DNA from: Leptodactylus fallax
Lineage: Eukaryota; Chordata; Amphibia; Anura; Leptodactylidae
Direction: 5' to 3'
Length of the DNA: 64,000 nucleotides
Assembly (NCBI GenBank): GCA_947044405.1
Contig: CAMRHE010000156.1
Location: 849,001-913,000 of the forward strand
Shown here: piece after piece, positions 1-10,255 of the stretch
Position numbering within the stretch: the stretch's first letter is position 1
Layout: every line of letters begins with the position of its first letter
The notes under the pieces: generated by a model
Told to the model about the DNA's origin: nothing
The model's input: the letters and a program-made list of their open reading frames with translations, nothing else
Database searches by the model: none
Program-made: the position numbers and the translations under genes

Positions 1-188
1 TTCTAATATCAGAATGCGGTGTCTATACAAATATTATTTACAGACATTGCAATGGAAAAATCACAGGGACATGTATTATATTAGCACATATACTGTACAT
101 ATCTAATATTAGCATGAACACCTAAGGTAATACTGAATGCTCCTACAATATGAATAGCACTGTTATAAAATCGTCTGCATAAGAATGC

Positions 189-219
<31 letters not shown>

Positions 220-960
220 CTGCTGGGCAGGTGAATTTAAATGTAAGTTGGTTCTTTCTTTCTTCTTGATATAATCCATTTATGAAAGTATGAGGTATAT
301 TTATCACAGGAAGGCTCTAATGTATGGCTACTTTAAACAAAGTGAGGCTTTTCTAAAGCTGCACATCCTTTTAAATGTAACAAAATTGCACAATTTTCCC
401 TGCCGTTGCTAATGTGGCTTGGAATACTTGAAAAGCTATAGGATTAGCATATTATTTAAAATGTGAACTAACCTATTTTAGACTTCTTTCTCTCAACCTA
501 CATTTCTCAATAGGTCATATGTACAGCATTTCCTTGGGTCTTTGTATAGTTACTGGCATGAAAAAGGCAGCCTAAATTCCCATTAACTGTTAGAGAATAT
601 ATATATAAAAAGACTGCCCAGTAAGAGAAATGACATTTAAAATAACAAACTCCAGACTTGTACAATAATATGATATCAAAAATATTCTAGTGTGATTTTA
701 GGATTCTAACAGTGTGCCTAAATTTAAGGACCACTTTTTGGGAAATATTCTTCCCACTGTGTGGAAAACGAATAAGCTGATTTGTAATATCTATTATTAT
801 AATGTATTTGATTCCCATTTCCCAATAAGGTGTATTTGCTTTCTAAATAGTATAATTCATACTAATTATTCTCAAAGAATTCATACATATTTATATACAT
901 TACTTAGAATATGCTTAATTTTTACAGTAAAACGCCCAATGCCATTCATATCACTTTCAC
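1..960. other. AT-rich sequence, nothing recognised
   Basis: I see no gene or mobile-element ends here. The stretch is AT-rich, with a poly-T run at about 189-213. A short open frame at 714-980 has no recognisable motif and is treated as chance. Confidence 0.5.
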
Positions 961-1139
961 GTAGGCCAATTTTCCTGTGACCCGGCAGGGGGCGGGGCTT
1001 TTGGTGGCTGCGCAGGGTTGGGATGATTGGGCGACTCATAATAAAAAAACAATAAAGTGCATATTTATTTATTACATTTATATATTCCCCTATACTTTAT
1101 TAAGGGAGATCTGTCCATATTATGAATAAATTATTGGTG

Positions 1140-1735
1140 GTATGGGCAGCTCCCTTAATAGTATGGGTAGGGCAGGGGGGACCATCAATCAGGTGATACT
1201 ATTACTGCATTACCTGTGTGTGGGGGAGACTATTATCTGTGGTGGGCACTACTAGGGCAGTATTACAGTAATAGTGCCCTAGTAGTGCCACCCACAGATA
1301 ATATTACTCAAGGGGCACTATTACTGAAATAGTGCTAGTGTCCACCCATAGGTAATATTACCTGTATGTGTGGTGGAGGGGGATTATTACCTGTGGGGGG
1401 CACTACTAGGGCTGTATTACAGTTATAGTGCCACCTTCAGTTTATAATATTACCTGTGTGAGAGGACTATTATTAACTGTGGGGGGGCACTATTACTGTA
1501 ACAGTGCCCTAGTAGTACCCCCACAGGTAATATTACCTGTGTAAGTGTGTGTGTGGGGGGGTACTATTACCTGTGCGGGGCATTACTAGGGCTCTATTAC
1601 AGTTATAGTGCGACCCCCAGTTTATAACATTACCTGAGTGTGAGGGGACTGTTATTAACTGTGGGAGGGGGACTATAACTGTAATAGAGTCCTAGTAGTG
1701 CCCCAGGTAATAGTCTCCCCTCCCCCTCATACTGT
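1140..1735. repeat. Complex tandem and inverted repeat array
   Basis: The phrases TAATATTACCTGTGTG and CACTACTAGGGC recur at intervals of roughly 100-180 bp. The complement of the second (GCCCTAGTAGTG) recurs as well, so neighbouring units can pair as hairpins. Units differ by small indels. The array probably lies inside a larger hAT-like element, because a hAT-like GC-rich end follows near 2036-2095, but I could not define the other end. Confidence 0.6.
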
Positions 1736-1775
1736 TACTATAGTTACAATTGCATGTTTACTTATGCAACGCCCA

Positions 1776-1897
1776 AGATCTCTTGTGACACACAGCATGT
1801 GCGCACCTTCTATGCTGGCCTAGGCCCCAGCGGCACCATAGCGAAGGTTCTGGAGGAGCATAGAAGATGCACGCATGTTTTGTGTCACAAGAGATCT
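1776..1897. repeat. Long hairpin with about 41-bp arms
   Basis: An inverted repeat begins AGATCTCTTGTGACAC at 1776 and ends GTGTCACAAGAGATCT at 1897. The arms are about 41 bp with several mismatches around a loop of roughly 40 bases. It sits between the complex array and the hAT-like end and is probably part of the same non-autonomous element. Confidence 0.7.
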
Positions 1898-2035
1898 CAG
1901 AGCTGCATCAGTGATCAGGTAGGCCTGTGGACACTTAATAGATGTCGACCGATGCTCCAATTCTGCAGATTACACGCAGCATAGCAGCATCAGCCCACAC
2001 ATAGTAGTATACAGAGGTCCCCAATGACAGGGCGG

Positions 2036-2096
2036 CCCGGTACCAAGTGGTCCACGGCCCGGTACTGGTCCATGGCCCGGTCATTGGCGACCTCTG
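2036..2096. mobile_element. hAT-like terminal fragment
   Basis: GC-rich sequence with alternating copies of CGGCCCGGTACC-like and GGTCCATGGCCCGG phrases, closing with GCGACCTCTG. It resembles the terminal region of CAGTGGTCCCCA-type hAT transposons. No matching opposite end or 8-bp target duplication was found, so this is a weak call. Confidence 0.35.
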
Positions 2097-2110
2097 CTAT
2101 AGAACATATA

Positions 2111-3735
2111 CAGTGCCTTGCGAAAGTATTCGGCCACCTTGAACTTTTCAACCTTTTGTCACATTTCAGGCTTCAAACATAAAGATATAAAATTTAAATT
2201 TTTTGGTGAAGAATCAACAACAAGTGGGACACAATTGTGAAGTGGAATGAAATTTATTGGATATTTTAAACTTTTGTAAAAAATAAAAAACTGAAAAGTG
2301 GGGCATGCCAAATTATTCGGCCCCCTTAAGTTAATACTTTGTAGCGCCACCTTTTGCTGCGATTACAGCTGCAAGTCGCTTGGGGTATGTCTCTATCAGT
2401 TTTGCACATCGAGAGACTGAAATTCTTGCCCATTCTTCCTTGGAAAACAGCTGGAGCTCAGTGAGGTTGGATGGAGAGCGTTTGTGAACAGCAGTTTTCA
2501 GCTCTTTCCACAGATTCTCGATTGGATTCAGGTCTGGACTTTGACTTGGCCATTCTAACACCTGGATACGTTTATTTGTGAACCATTCCATTGTAGATTT
2601 TGCTTTATGTTTGGGATCATTGTCTTGTTGGAAGATAAATCTCCGTCCCAGTCTCAGGTCTTTTGCAGACTCCAACAGGTTTTCTTCCAGAATGGTCCTG
2701 TATTTGGCTCCATCCATCTTCCCATCAATTTTAACCATCTTCCCTGTCCCTGCTGAAGAAAAGCAGGCCCAAACCATGATGCTGCCACCACTATGTTTGA
2801 CAGTGGGGATGGTGTGTTCAGGGTGATGAGCTTTTATGCCAAACATATCGTTTTGCATTGTGGCCAAAAAGTTCGATTTTGGTTTCATCTGACCAGAGCA
2901 CCTTCTTCCACATGTTTGGTGTGTCTCCCAGGTGGCTTGTGGCAAACTTTAAACAAGACTTTTTATGGATATCTTTGAGAAATGGCTTTCTTCTTGCCAC
3001 TCTTCCATAAAGGCCAGATTTGTGCAGTGTACGACTGATTGTTGTCCTATGGACAGACTTTTCCACCACAGCTGTAGATCTCTGCAGTTCATCCAGAGTG
3101 ATCATGGGCCTCTTGGCTGCATCTCTGATCAGTCTTCTCCTTGTTTGAGATGAAAGTTTAGAGGGACGGCCGGGTCTTGGTAGATTTGCAGTGGTCTGAT
3201 ACTCCTTCCATTTCAATATGATCGCTTGCACAGTGCTCCTTGGGATGTTTAAAGTTTGGGAAATCTTTTTGTATCCAAATCCGGCTTTAAACTTCTCCAC
3301 AACAGTATCACGGACCTGCTTGGTGTGTTCCTTGGTCTTCATGATGCTCTCTGCGCTTTAAACAGAACCCTGAGACTATCACAGAGCAGGTGCATTTATA
3401 CGGAGACTTGATTACACACAGGTGGATTATATTTATCATCATCAGTCATTTAGGACAACAGTGGATTATTCAGAGATCCTCACTGAACTTCTGGAGTGAG
3501 TTTGCTGTACTGAAAGTAAAGTGGCCGAATAATATTGCACGCCCCACTTTTCAGTTTTTTTATTTTTTACAAAAGTTTAAAATAACCAATAAATTTCGTT
3601 CCACTTCACAATTGTGTCCCACTTGTTGTTGATTCTTCACCCAAAAATTTAAATTTTATATCTTTATGTTTGAAGCCTGAAATGTGGCAAAAGGTTGAAA
3701 AGTTCAAGGGGGCCGAATACTTTCGCAAGGCACTG
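2111..3735 (-). mobile_element. Tc1-like DNA transposon, full length (1625 bp)
   Basis: Both ends begin CAGTGCCTTGCGAAAGTATT and are flanked by TA (2109-2110 and 3736-3737), the Tc1/mariner target duplication. The terminal inverted repeats run about 200 bp. One transposase frame lies inside on the minus strand. A second copy of the same family, with a large internal deletion, is at 57294-58132. The structure is complete; only the transposase is broken. Confidence 0.93.
2331..3342 (-). pseudogene. Tc1 transposase (DD34E), one frameshift
   Basis: The encoded protein would cut and paste the surrounding transposon. The first open part (2818-3342) starts MKTKEHTKQVRD and carries the paired-like helix-turn-helix, the GRPSKLS hinge and the first catalytic Asp (LWSDETK). 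The second part (2331-2945, another frame) carries the second Asp (QQDNDPKH) and the Glu (NPIENLW) 34 residues later. The frame breaks once, around 2829-2835, where a single extra base (or loss of two) separates HK from AHHPEHT. All three catalytic residues and the C-terminal KGGATKY are kept, so the break looks recent. Confidence 0.9.
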
Positions 3736-3737
3736 TA

Positions 3738-4430
3738 CTTGTATTATAAAATGTGCTTTACAAACAGGCCTAAAATGGAGGATGCCAGATAAAACATTCA
3801 GTACTGTTCTAGTCTAAAATGTGCCCCAAACCCCAGACTAAATTAGTTGATGCAATATATTACATTCCCTTGACCTACAGTCTGCCTGTCCCTGATGAGA
3901 AATGTGCATTTACAATTCTTACTTTTGGGAGTTTTTGTTGCACTCTGCAAATATTAGCTGCATAAATTATTATTAAATTATTATTTAATTTGAAATCTAT
4001 TTTTAAAAAAGTGTTTGCACAGAAAATACATGTGGAATGATATTTTGCCGGAGTCTTCTGATGTGTTGTGCAAAGTAGAAATGCATAAATTTGCAAAAAG
4101 TCAGTAATTTTAAATATTTAAAAGTCAGTAATTTGAAATATACTTACTTGGAGTTGGTATGGAGTAGGACAGACAGTACGCCAACAGAGGTGTAGTCTGC
4201 AAAGTAGATATTCATAAGAAATTATTAAAACTTTAATATTATTTAACTGTTAATATTAAAATATATAAATTGTTAAGTTTCATGCGCATGAAAAAGATGT
4301 CAATTATACTTACTTTTTGGGCAGCAAACAGGAGCTTCTCATGCGAGGTGATGAATTTTGGTTGATGTCCAAAGTTGATGTCCTGCATCCTTAAAATGGC
4401 TGGTGGCTTAATAATAAAGTTACCATCCCT
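3738..4430. other. AT-rich sequence, nothing recognised
   Basis: No element ends or coding motifs seen between the Tc1 copy and the next repeat. Confidence 0.4.
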
Positions 4431-4439
4431 TTTTGGGCA

Positions 4440-4770
4440 GGGCCAAGTTCAAAATTCTGCCAGCGGATTTTCTTGCGGAATTTGACAAATTCCACATCAA
4501 AAGCAGCGTCCAAATCTGTGCCAACTAAAAGGTGGTACTTTCCGCATCCCATTCATTTCAATGGGATTTTTCAGGCGGAATCCACCTGAAGAACAAGCAG
4601 GATGTTTTTTTTTTCAGATAGCTGAAAAAATGAGCTATCATAAAGAATCCGCTACTGCCTCCCACTGAAATGAATGGCAGGCAGATTTCACACAGAATTT
4701 GATGCAGATTCCGTGTCAAATTCTGTGTCAAATTCCGCTATATTTTCATACATATGAACTTGCTTTAAGC
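4440..4770. repeat. MITE-like dispersed repeat
   Basis: Phrases such as CATTCATTTCAATGGGATTT and ACTGAAATGAATGGCAGGC face each other, and GCGGAATTTGACAAATTCC pairs with AAATTCTGTGTCAAATTCCG. This gives a loose inverted-repeat layout. It resembles short non-autonomous repeats common in frog DNA. The exact ends were not defined. Confidence 0.45.
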
Positions 4771-5620
4771 AGTTAAACCTGTCAGTGCTACAACTGCATA
4801 AATGAGTAGAGATGAGTATCTCAAAAAGTGCTGCTGGCCCAAGACCCAACCATCATCAATAAAACTTATTTTCATATCAAATAAATGGAACAATTGGTTG
4901 CTAAAACCAAACAATCCATAGTAAAATGCTTTAGGATATGGAGGAATTGGGATCTAAATGTGCTGTACTGTCTGTGTAATGCCAGCTGCCTTTGCCCACC
5001 GGCCTACTACATTCTCTACATGCTGTCTGCTCACTGTGCTACCAAACTGCTATGCATGTGTACTTTCTGATGCTGCTGCTTCTGGACTTGTCCATAGGGC
5101 ATGTGCATGCTCCCTTCTTGCTATAGGGCCAGCACATATACCAGTAATTCTTCCCCAGCCAAACTCAGCAGGTCTGTATGTATAAAACCTCACTTCACTG
5201 AACACACCATGCAGGACATAAATAGGTTCCTAGCTTGCTAGAATCCAGCTAAAGTATATTTTTAGTCTTACTGCTTCTACTGTGTATTGACCTCAGCTTG
5301 TCACCTGACTTCATCCTGTCTTCTCCCTTATAAATCTGGTACTGACCCTAGTCTGTTCCTAATTACTGAATCTGTGATGCCTCCCGGAATGTCCTACCAT
5401 TTTTCTCTTTGCACAATCTTTGCCAGCCCTGATCATGGCCAGTATTCAGACTCTGCTTCTGCCTGACCCTTTGGTGCTCAGCACCATAGTTCCTGCCCTG
5501 TCTGTTTAGCTGTCACCAACACCTGGACTACCCAAGAGGTAGCAGCCTGGCAGTTTCCCCATAGCTAAGTCCAGATTTCCATATAGGTGTTTAAGGGTGA
5601 ATACCAAGGACAACACCCTT
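4771..5620. other. Nothing recognised
   Basis: Moderately GC-balanced sequence without a convincing reading frame or repeat end. A TAGAGATGAGTATC phrase at about 4806 resembles the ends of the 13124-16286 element but stands alone. Confidence 0.35.
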
Positions 5621-6900
5621 AGTTACATAACATGGTTGAAAAAAAACTTATTTCTATCAAGTAAACTAAATGATGGGAAAAGACATGGCCGAAGGGAAGA
5701 ATGAATCAAACAAGGATTTACATTTACATAAGCATTGATGTTATTTTTCTGTAAAGACATCAAAGCCTCTTTTGAAGTTGTTACTGTGGTGACCAGCTCC
5801 TGGGGTAGGCTATTCCATAGATTCACAGTTGTGGTCAAGAAGCCCCATTGCTTCTGGGGATCAAACCTTTTCTGCAGATGGAGGGAATACCTCTTGGTTT
5901 TTGAAAGGGGATTTTACATGAAATAGCTTTTCCCCATATTTATGTATGGGTCATTTATATATTTATACAAGTTAATCATGTCTCCCCTTAACTGTGTCTT
6001 CTCCAGTCTAAACAGATTTCATTATTTTAATCTTTTCTTATAGTTGAGGACCTCTGTGTCCCTTATCAGTTTTCTTGCTATGCTTTGTACTTTTTCTAAC
6101 TCTAAGGCAACCTTGCTTTGAACTGTAACCTAGAACTGAAATGCCTATTTCAGATGATGTGGTAATATTAAATCCCTGTCCCTTGAGCCCATACCTCTTT
6201 AAAATACAGGACAGTATAGTGCTGTTCTTAGCATCTGATTCACATTGTATGCTATTATTTAGTCTATGATCCACAAGTGCAACCAGGCAGTGTCGGACTG
6301 GGATGTCTAGGGCCCACCAGTGGAATTGTTTCTAGGGGCCCACGATCAGGACCCCTGTAGATCAGTGGTACCGTAACATGTTGGGAGCCATGCTGTTCAC
6401 CCGCCATACGATATGCTCCACTGCACTACCTAAACCCACTGCTACACCCTGTATAACAAGTGAACAGCGTGGCTCCTAGAATTGTTACCATTACCTGTAG
6501 CCACACTGTCCTGGAAAAGCTGATCTGCAGAGGTCCTGGCTGTTGTATCATCGCAGATGTAATATTGATGGCCTATCCTAAGGACAGGCCATCAATATTA
6601 GAAAGATGGATAAATCCTTTATAGAGGTTGTCCAGGAATTGGAGCAACCCATGTGCCATGCAGGAGGTGTAAAATAAATAAATAAAAAAGCATATTCACC
6701 TGTCTCTGGCGCTCCATTTTCCTGCCAGTGTCCATTCAGACTCGTGCTACTTGCTGGGAGTCCTGCACCTCATGTGACCACAAAGACCAATTAGGTACAG
6801 GATTTCCAGAAATGAGGCGCCGCCATGAGACCAATCAGACACAGGCAGGGGACAACGGGGTGCAGGGGAAAACGGGGTGCTGGGGAAAGGTGAGTGTGCT

Positions 6901-6922
6901 TTTTTTTTTTTTTTTTTTTTTT
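6901..6922. repeat. Poly-T tract inside hAT
   Basis: A run of 22 T follows GGTGAGTGTGC. The related element at 13300 has a corresponding but interrupted T-rich tract near 13890. Confidence 0.8.
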
Positions 6923-8151
6923 ACACCTTCCTGGCGGCCGCCACAGTGGTCGCTCCAATTTATGGAGAACCTCTTTTAAGGGGTTGTCTGGGACAAATTT
7001 TTCTATGGCTACTTCACTGGTCCCGCCATACAGTGGCCTCTTCACTGGTCCCCCATACTGTATGGGGAACAGTGATGGGGCCATTATATTGTGTGGGAGC
7101 AGTGATGGGGCTAACATCCTGTGCGAGGGACAGTAAACTGTGTGAGACATATTAAAGGGGTTGTCCAGGGTTAATCTTTTTTATGGCCGATGCTCAGACC
7201 CAACTTTTAACAGACCCAGAGCATCTGGAGCTGCTGGGGGTTGTAGTTATCAGAGTGGTCAGTGAAATTGAAAGATTTGGGGGCAAAATAGGGGGAAATG
7301 TTGTTTTTTGTTTGCGTGGTTAAGTTGTACAGTAGTAGTATAGTACAGTAGTAGTAGTATATACCGGCTCTACACAGGGCTCTGCAGAACATTTAGGTGA
7401 ATACAGGGCAGTAACATTTTGTGACTTACAGGTGACGTCTCTGACTAATCGTTCACATTTCCTGTCTCTTCCCTCTGGACCTCCATGACCACTTCTTCCA
7501 GCTGTGACTTGTCTTTGTAAAGTTTGCAGAACAGACATCTTTGGCTCTTCACTTTTCCAGGCACCTGATCCATACTGTCCTCACCTACACAAAACCCCCA
7601 TCCTGCTGTTACCCCCAAGTATAAAATATATAATATAAAAATCCCTTATAAATGAATAATACCCCTGTATGTATCTTTAAATGAATGCCGCTGTGTGCCA
7701 CTTCATTTAATAATACTGCCTGTATGCTATCTTAGAGGTTGTCCAGGATCAGACATTTTAATGTAAGCAGCAGGGTAGAGTTATAAAATAAAAATGCACT
7801 AACAGTTACCTGTATCCTCCCCTCTGTTCCTGTGCTGGACCACCTCTCACCTTCACTGCTCTGTATACGGAGCGGCTGTTGCAGTGACGTAAAGTTAACA
7901 GGACTGCTACGGCCAATCCCTGTGCTCACCAGTACAGCAGTATACAGTGTTTGGCTGCCCATGGTCTTGTTGACATCACTGCTGCAGCTGCTTTGTATAC
8001 ATACAAGGTGACAGTCAACCCATCGCCGGTAAGGAGGGGAAGATGCATTATAATCCTCCCCTACTGTCTGCGTTAAAAGTTTAAACCTTTAAATTAATAA
8101 TGCCCCTTGTCTTCCCCCTAATAATAATAATACTCCTGCATATCCCCTTAA

Positions 8152-8480
8152 AGGGGTTGTTTAGGCAAAAATGGACTCAAATATTATTTTTTAAATCGGC
8201 TGGGGGTGGTTATAATAAAAAAAACATACCTGTCCCCGATGCTCCGGTGCCTCCCTGCGCGGTCCGGTCCTGCTGCTCTATTGTTGTACCCACACATGAC
8301 CGCTGAGGGAACATCACAGCCGGCGACAAATTCCACAGCAAGAAAGCAGCCAAGCTGCAGGACTGGACCACCCTGGGAGGACACCAGAGCACCTGGACAG
8401 GTGAGTATGTTTTTTTTTTTGTTTGTTTTTTAACCTCCCCTGGCCTAATTAGAAATTTATGTTTAGCCTGGACAACCTCT
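8152..8480. mobile_element. TTAA-flanked MITE (329 bp)
   Basis: TTAA stands at 8148-8151 and 8481-8484. The ends are AGGGGTTGTTTAGGC and, on the other strand, AGAGGTTGTCCAGGC. TTAA duplication is typical of piggyBac-type elements, so this is probably a non-autonomous relative. It lies inside the hAT at 6288-9522. Similar MITEs are at 14151, 14547 and 56278. Confidence 0.75.
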
Positions 8481-9340
8481 TTAAATGGGTTGTCTAGGAA
8501 TTTCAGAGAGGATACCGAGGAAGGGGAAACATTTAAAAAAAAAAATAAATCATACACAACTGACACCAGTGTCTGCCGCCACTGTCCAGACCAGCGTGTG
8601 CTGTTCCTTTGCCGGCAGAAGTTCTGCACTGCACCTGACTGCTGAGGCCAATCAATGGCCACAAGAAAGGAACCGGTGACATATGTACATGACATCATCA
8701 GTTCCTTTCCTGTGGTCACTGATTGGCCTCAGCAGTAATGTGTGGCAAAGGGGCTTCCACTGACAAAGCCGTGGTTTGTGCTGGACTGGTCAGTGGTGGC
8801 AGTCACTGGGGACAGGTATGTTTTTGGGGTTTTTTTTTTTTTATGTTTCACTGTCTCTTCCCTGACTTCTGCCCCCAATTTAATGTCCCCTTCTAACCTG
8901 ACCCCAGTTTAATGCCCCTTCCATCTGCCACCAGTTTAATGCCCCTTCCATCTGCCTCCAGTTTAATGTCCTCCTTGATCTGCCACCGATTTAATGTCCC
9001 CCCTTCCATCTGCCCCCCAGTTTAATGTTCCCCCTCCATTTGCCTCCACAGTTTAACATTATAAAACACAGATACTTACCTCTCCTCGCATCCCTGCTGC
9101 TCTGTCTGAGATCTGCCTCTCCAGACTGTTGAGAGAGCTACAGGCGCGATGTGAATGATGTCATCACATCGCGCCTATAGCTCCTAGGGCTGGTGCATAC
9201 AGGAGTACAGTGATGAAGCAAAGCATGTCCACTCCTGCTTCATTGCTGTTTTCAACACATCTGCGTCCTCTCTGGATGCAGATGAGTTGAATTCGGGACA
9301 TACCGCCCGCTGACCGGGACCGCGGTTGGGAGGTATGATA

Positions 9341-9467
9341 TTAGTCCTCATTTTGCCAATGCAACGGCATTGGTCAGGGGCCTGATCGGGATGGTGAGGG
9401 GCCCGGCCCCTGACCTTCCCGATCGGGCTCCTGACCAATGCATCTGCATTGGCAAAATAAGGACTAA
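9341..9467. repeat. Long near-perfect palindrome (about 127 bp)
   Basis: The arms start TTAGTCCTCATTTTGCCAAT and end ATTGGCAAAATAAGGACTAA, pairing through GGTCAGGGGCCTGATCGGGA to a GC-rich apex near 9404. It is part of the hAT right region. The related hAT at 13300 has the same palindrome, split by a later hAT insertion. Confidence 0.85.
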
Positions 9468-9612
9468 TAGTTGGGGCCCACTGGGGGATTCACTGGTTCC
9501 CCGGTGGGCCAGTCCGATCCTGCAACCAGGTCCTTCTCCACCAGTGACATATGTTACATGCAGGTTATTTTTACCCAGATAAATAACTTTACATTTATCC
9601 TGGGCATTATTG

Positions 9613-10255
9613 ACATAGTTTCATAGTTACTATGGTTGAAAAAAGCCATATGTCCATCAAGTTCAACCAGGGGATGGGAAAGTGCATGTCATTCTATACA
9701 TTCCCATAACCATCAATGCCATTTTGCTCTAAAAATGCATCTAATACTTTATTGAAGCTGTCGGCTGTGACTGCCATGACCAGCTCCTGGGGTAGGCTAT
9801 TCCACAGATTCACAGTCCTTATAGCAAAGAAGCCTTGTCAGCTCTTAGGATTAAACCTTTTTTTTCTCAAGATGGAGAAAGTGCCCCCTTGTCTTTTGAA
9901 GGGATTTTACATGGAACAGCTTTTATCCATATTTCTTGTATGGGCCATTTATACAGGTTTATCATATCTCCAGTTAAACACCTTTTATCCAGATTAAACA
10001 GATTTAACTCCTTTAGTCTCTCCTCATAACTGAGGTTCTCCATGCCCTTATCAGTTTTGTGGCCCTCCGTTGAATACTTTCCAACTCTAGAACATCTTTC
10101 TATGAACTGGTGACCAGAACTTCCAGATGGGGACTCACCAATGACTTATAAAGGGGTAATATTACATCCCAGTCCCGCGAGTCCATACCCCTTACACCAT
10201 ACATTTTAATACCTGACAATATCCTTCTGGCCTTAGAAGCAGCAGATTGAACTTG
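9613..10255 (-). mobile_element. LINE-like (CR1/L2 type) 3' fragment, second copy
   Basis: The minus-strand translation reads MENLSYEERLKELNLF, then DKRCLTGDMINLYKW, then VNLWNSLPQELVMAV. These are the conserved tail motifs of CR1/L2-type LINE proteins (YEERL, GDLI.YK, WN.LP..VV). Stops and frameshifts break it. It follows directly after the first copy in the same orientation. Confidence 0.65.

Larger units (their letters stand above)
6288..9522. mobile_element. Non-autonomous hAT element (3235 bp)
   Basis: The left end is CAGTGTCGGACTGG and the right end CCAGTCCGATCCTG. The 8-bp target duplication CAACCAGG is perfect on both sides (6280-6287 and 9523-9530). There is no transposase; the inside is filled with short repeats, a TTAA-flanked MITE (8152-8480) and a long palindrome near the right end. 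Related ends occur at 13300, 57104 and 59554, so the family is repeated in the window. Confidence 0.9.
5623..9612 (-). mobile_element. LINE-like (CR1/L2 type) 3' fragment, split by a hAT
   Basis: The minus-strand translation at 5623-5838 contains VNLWNSLPQELV, the C-terminal signature of CR1/L2-type LINE reverse-transcriptase proteins, in degenerate context. Positions 5623-6287 align with the second copy at 9613-10255. The copy is interrupted by the hAT at 6288-9522 and resumes at 9523 after the duplicated CAACCAGG. No full frame survives. Confidence 0.6.
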
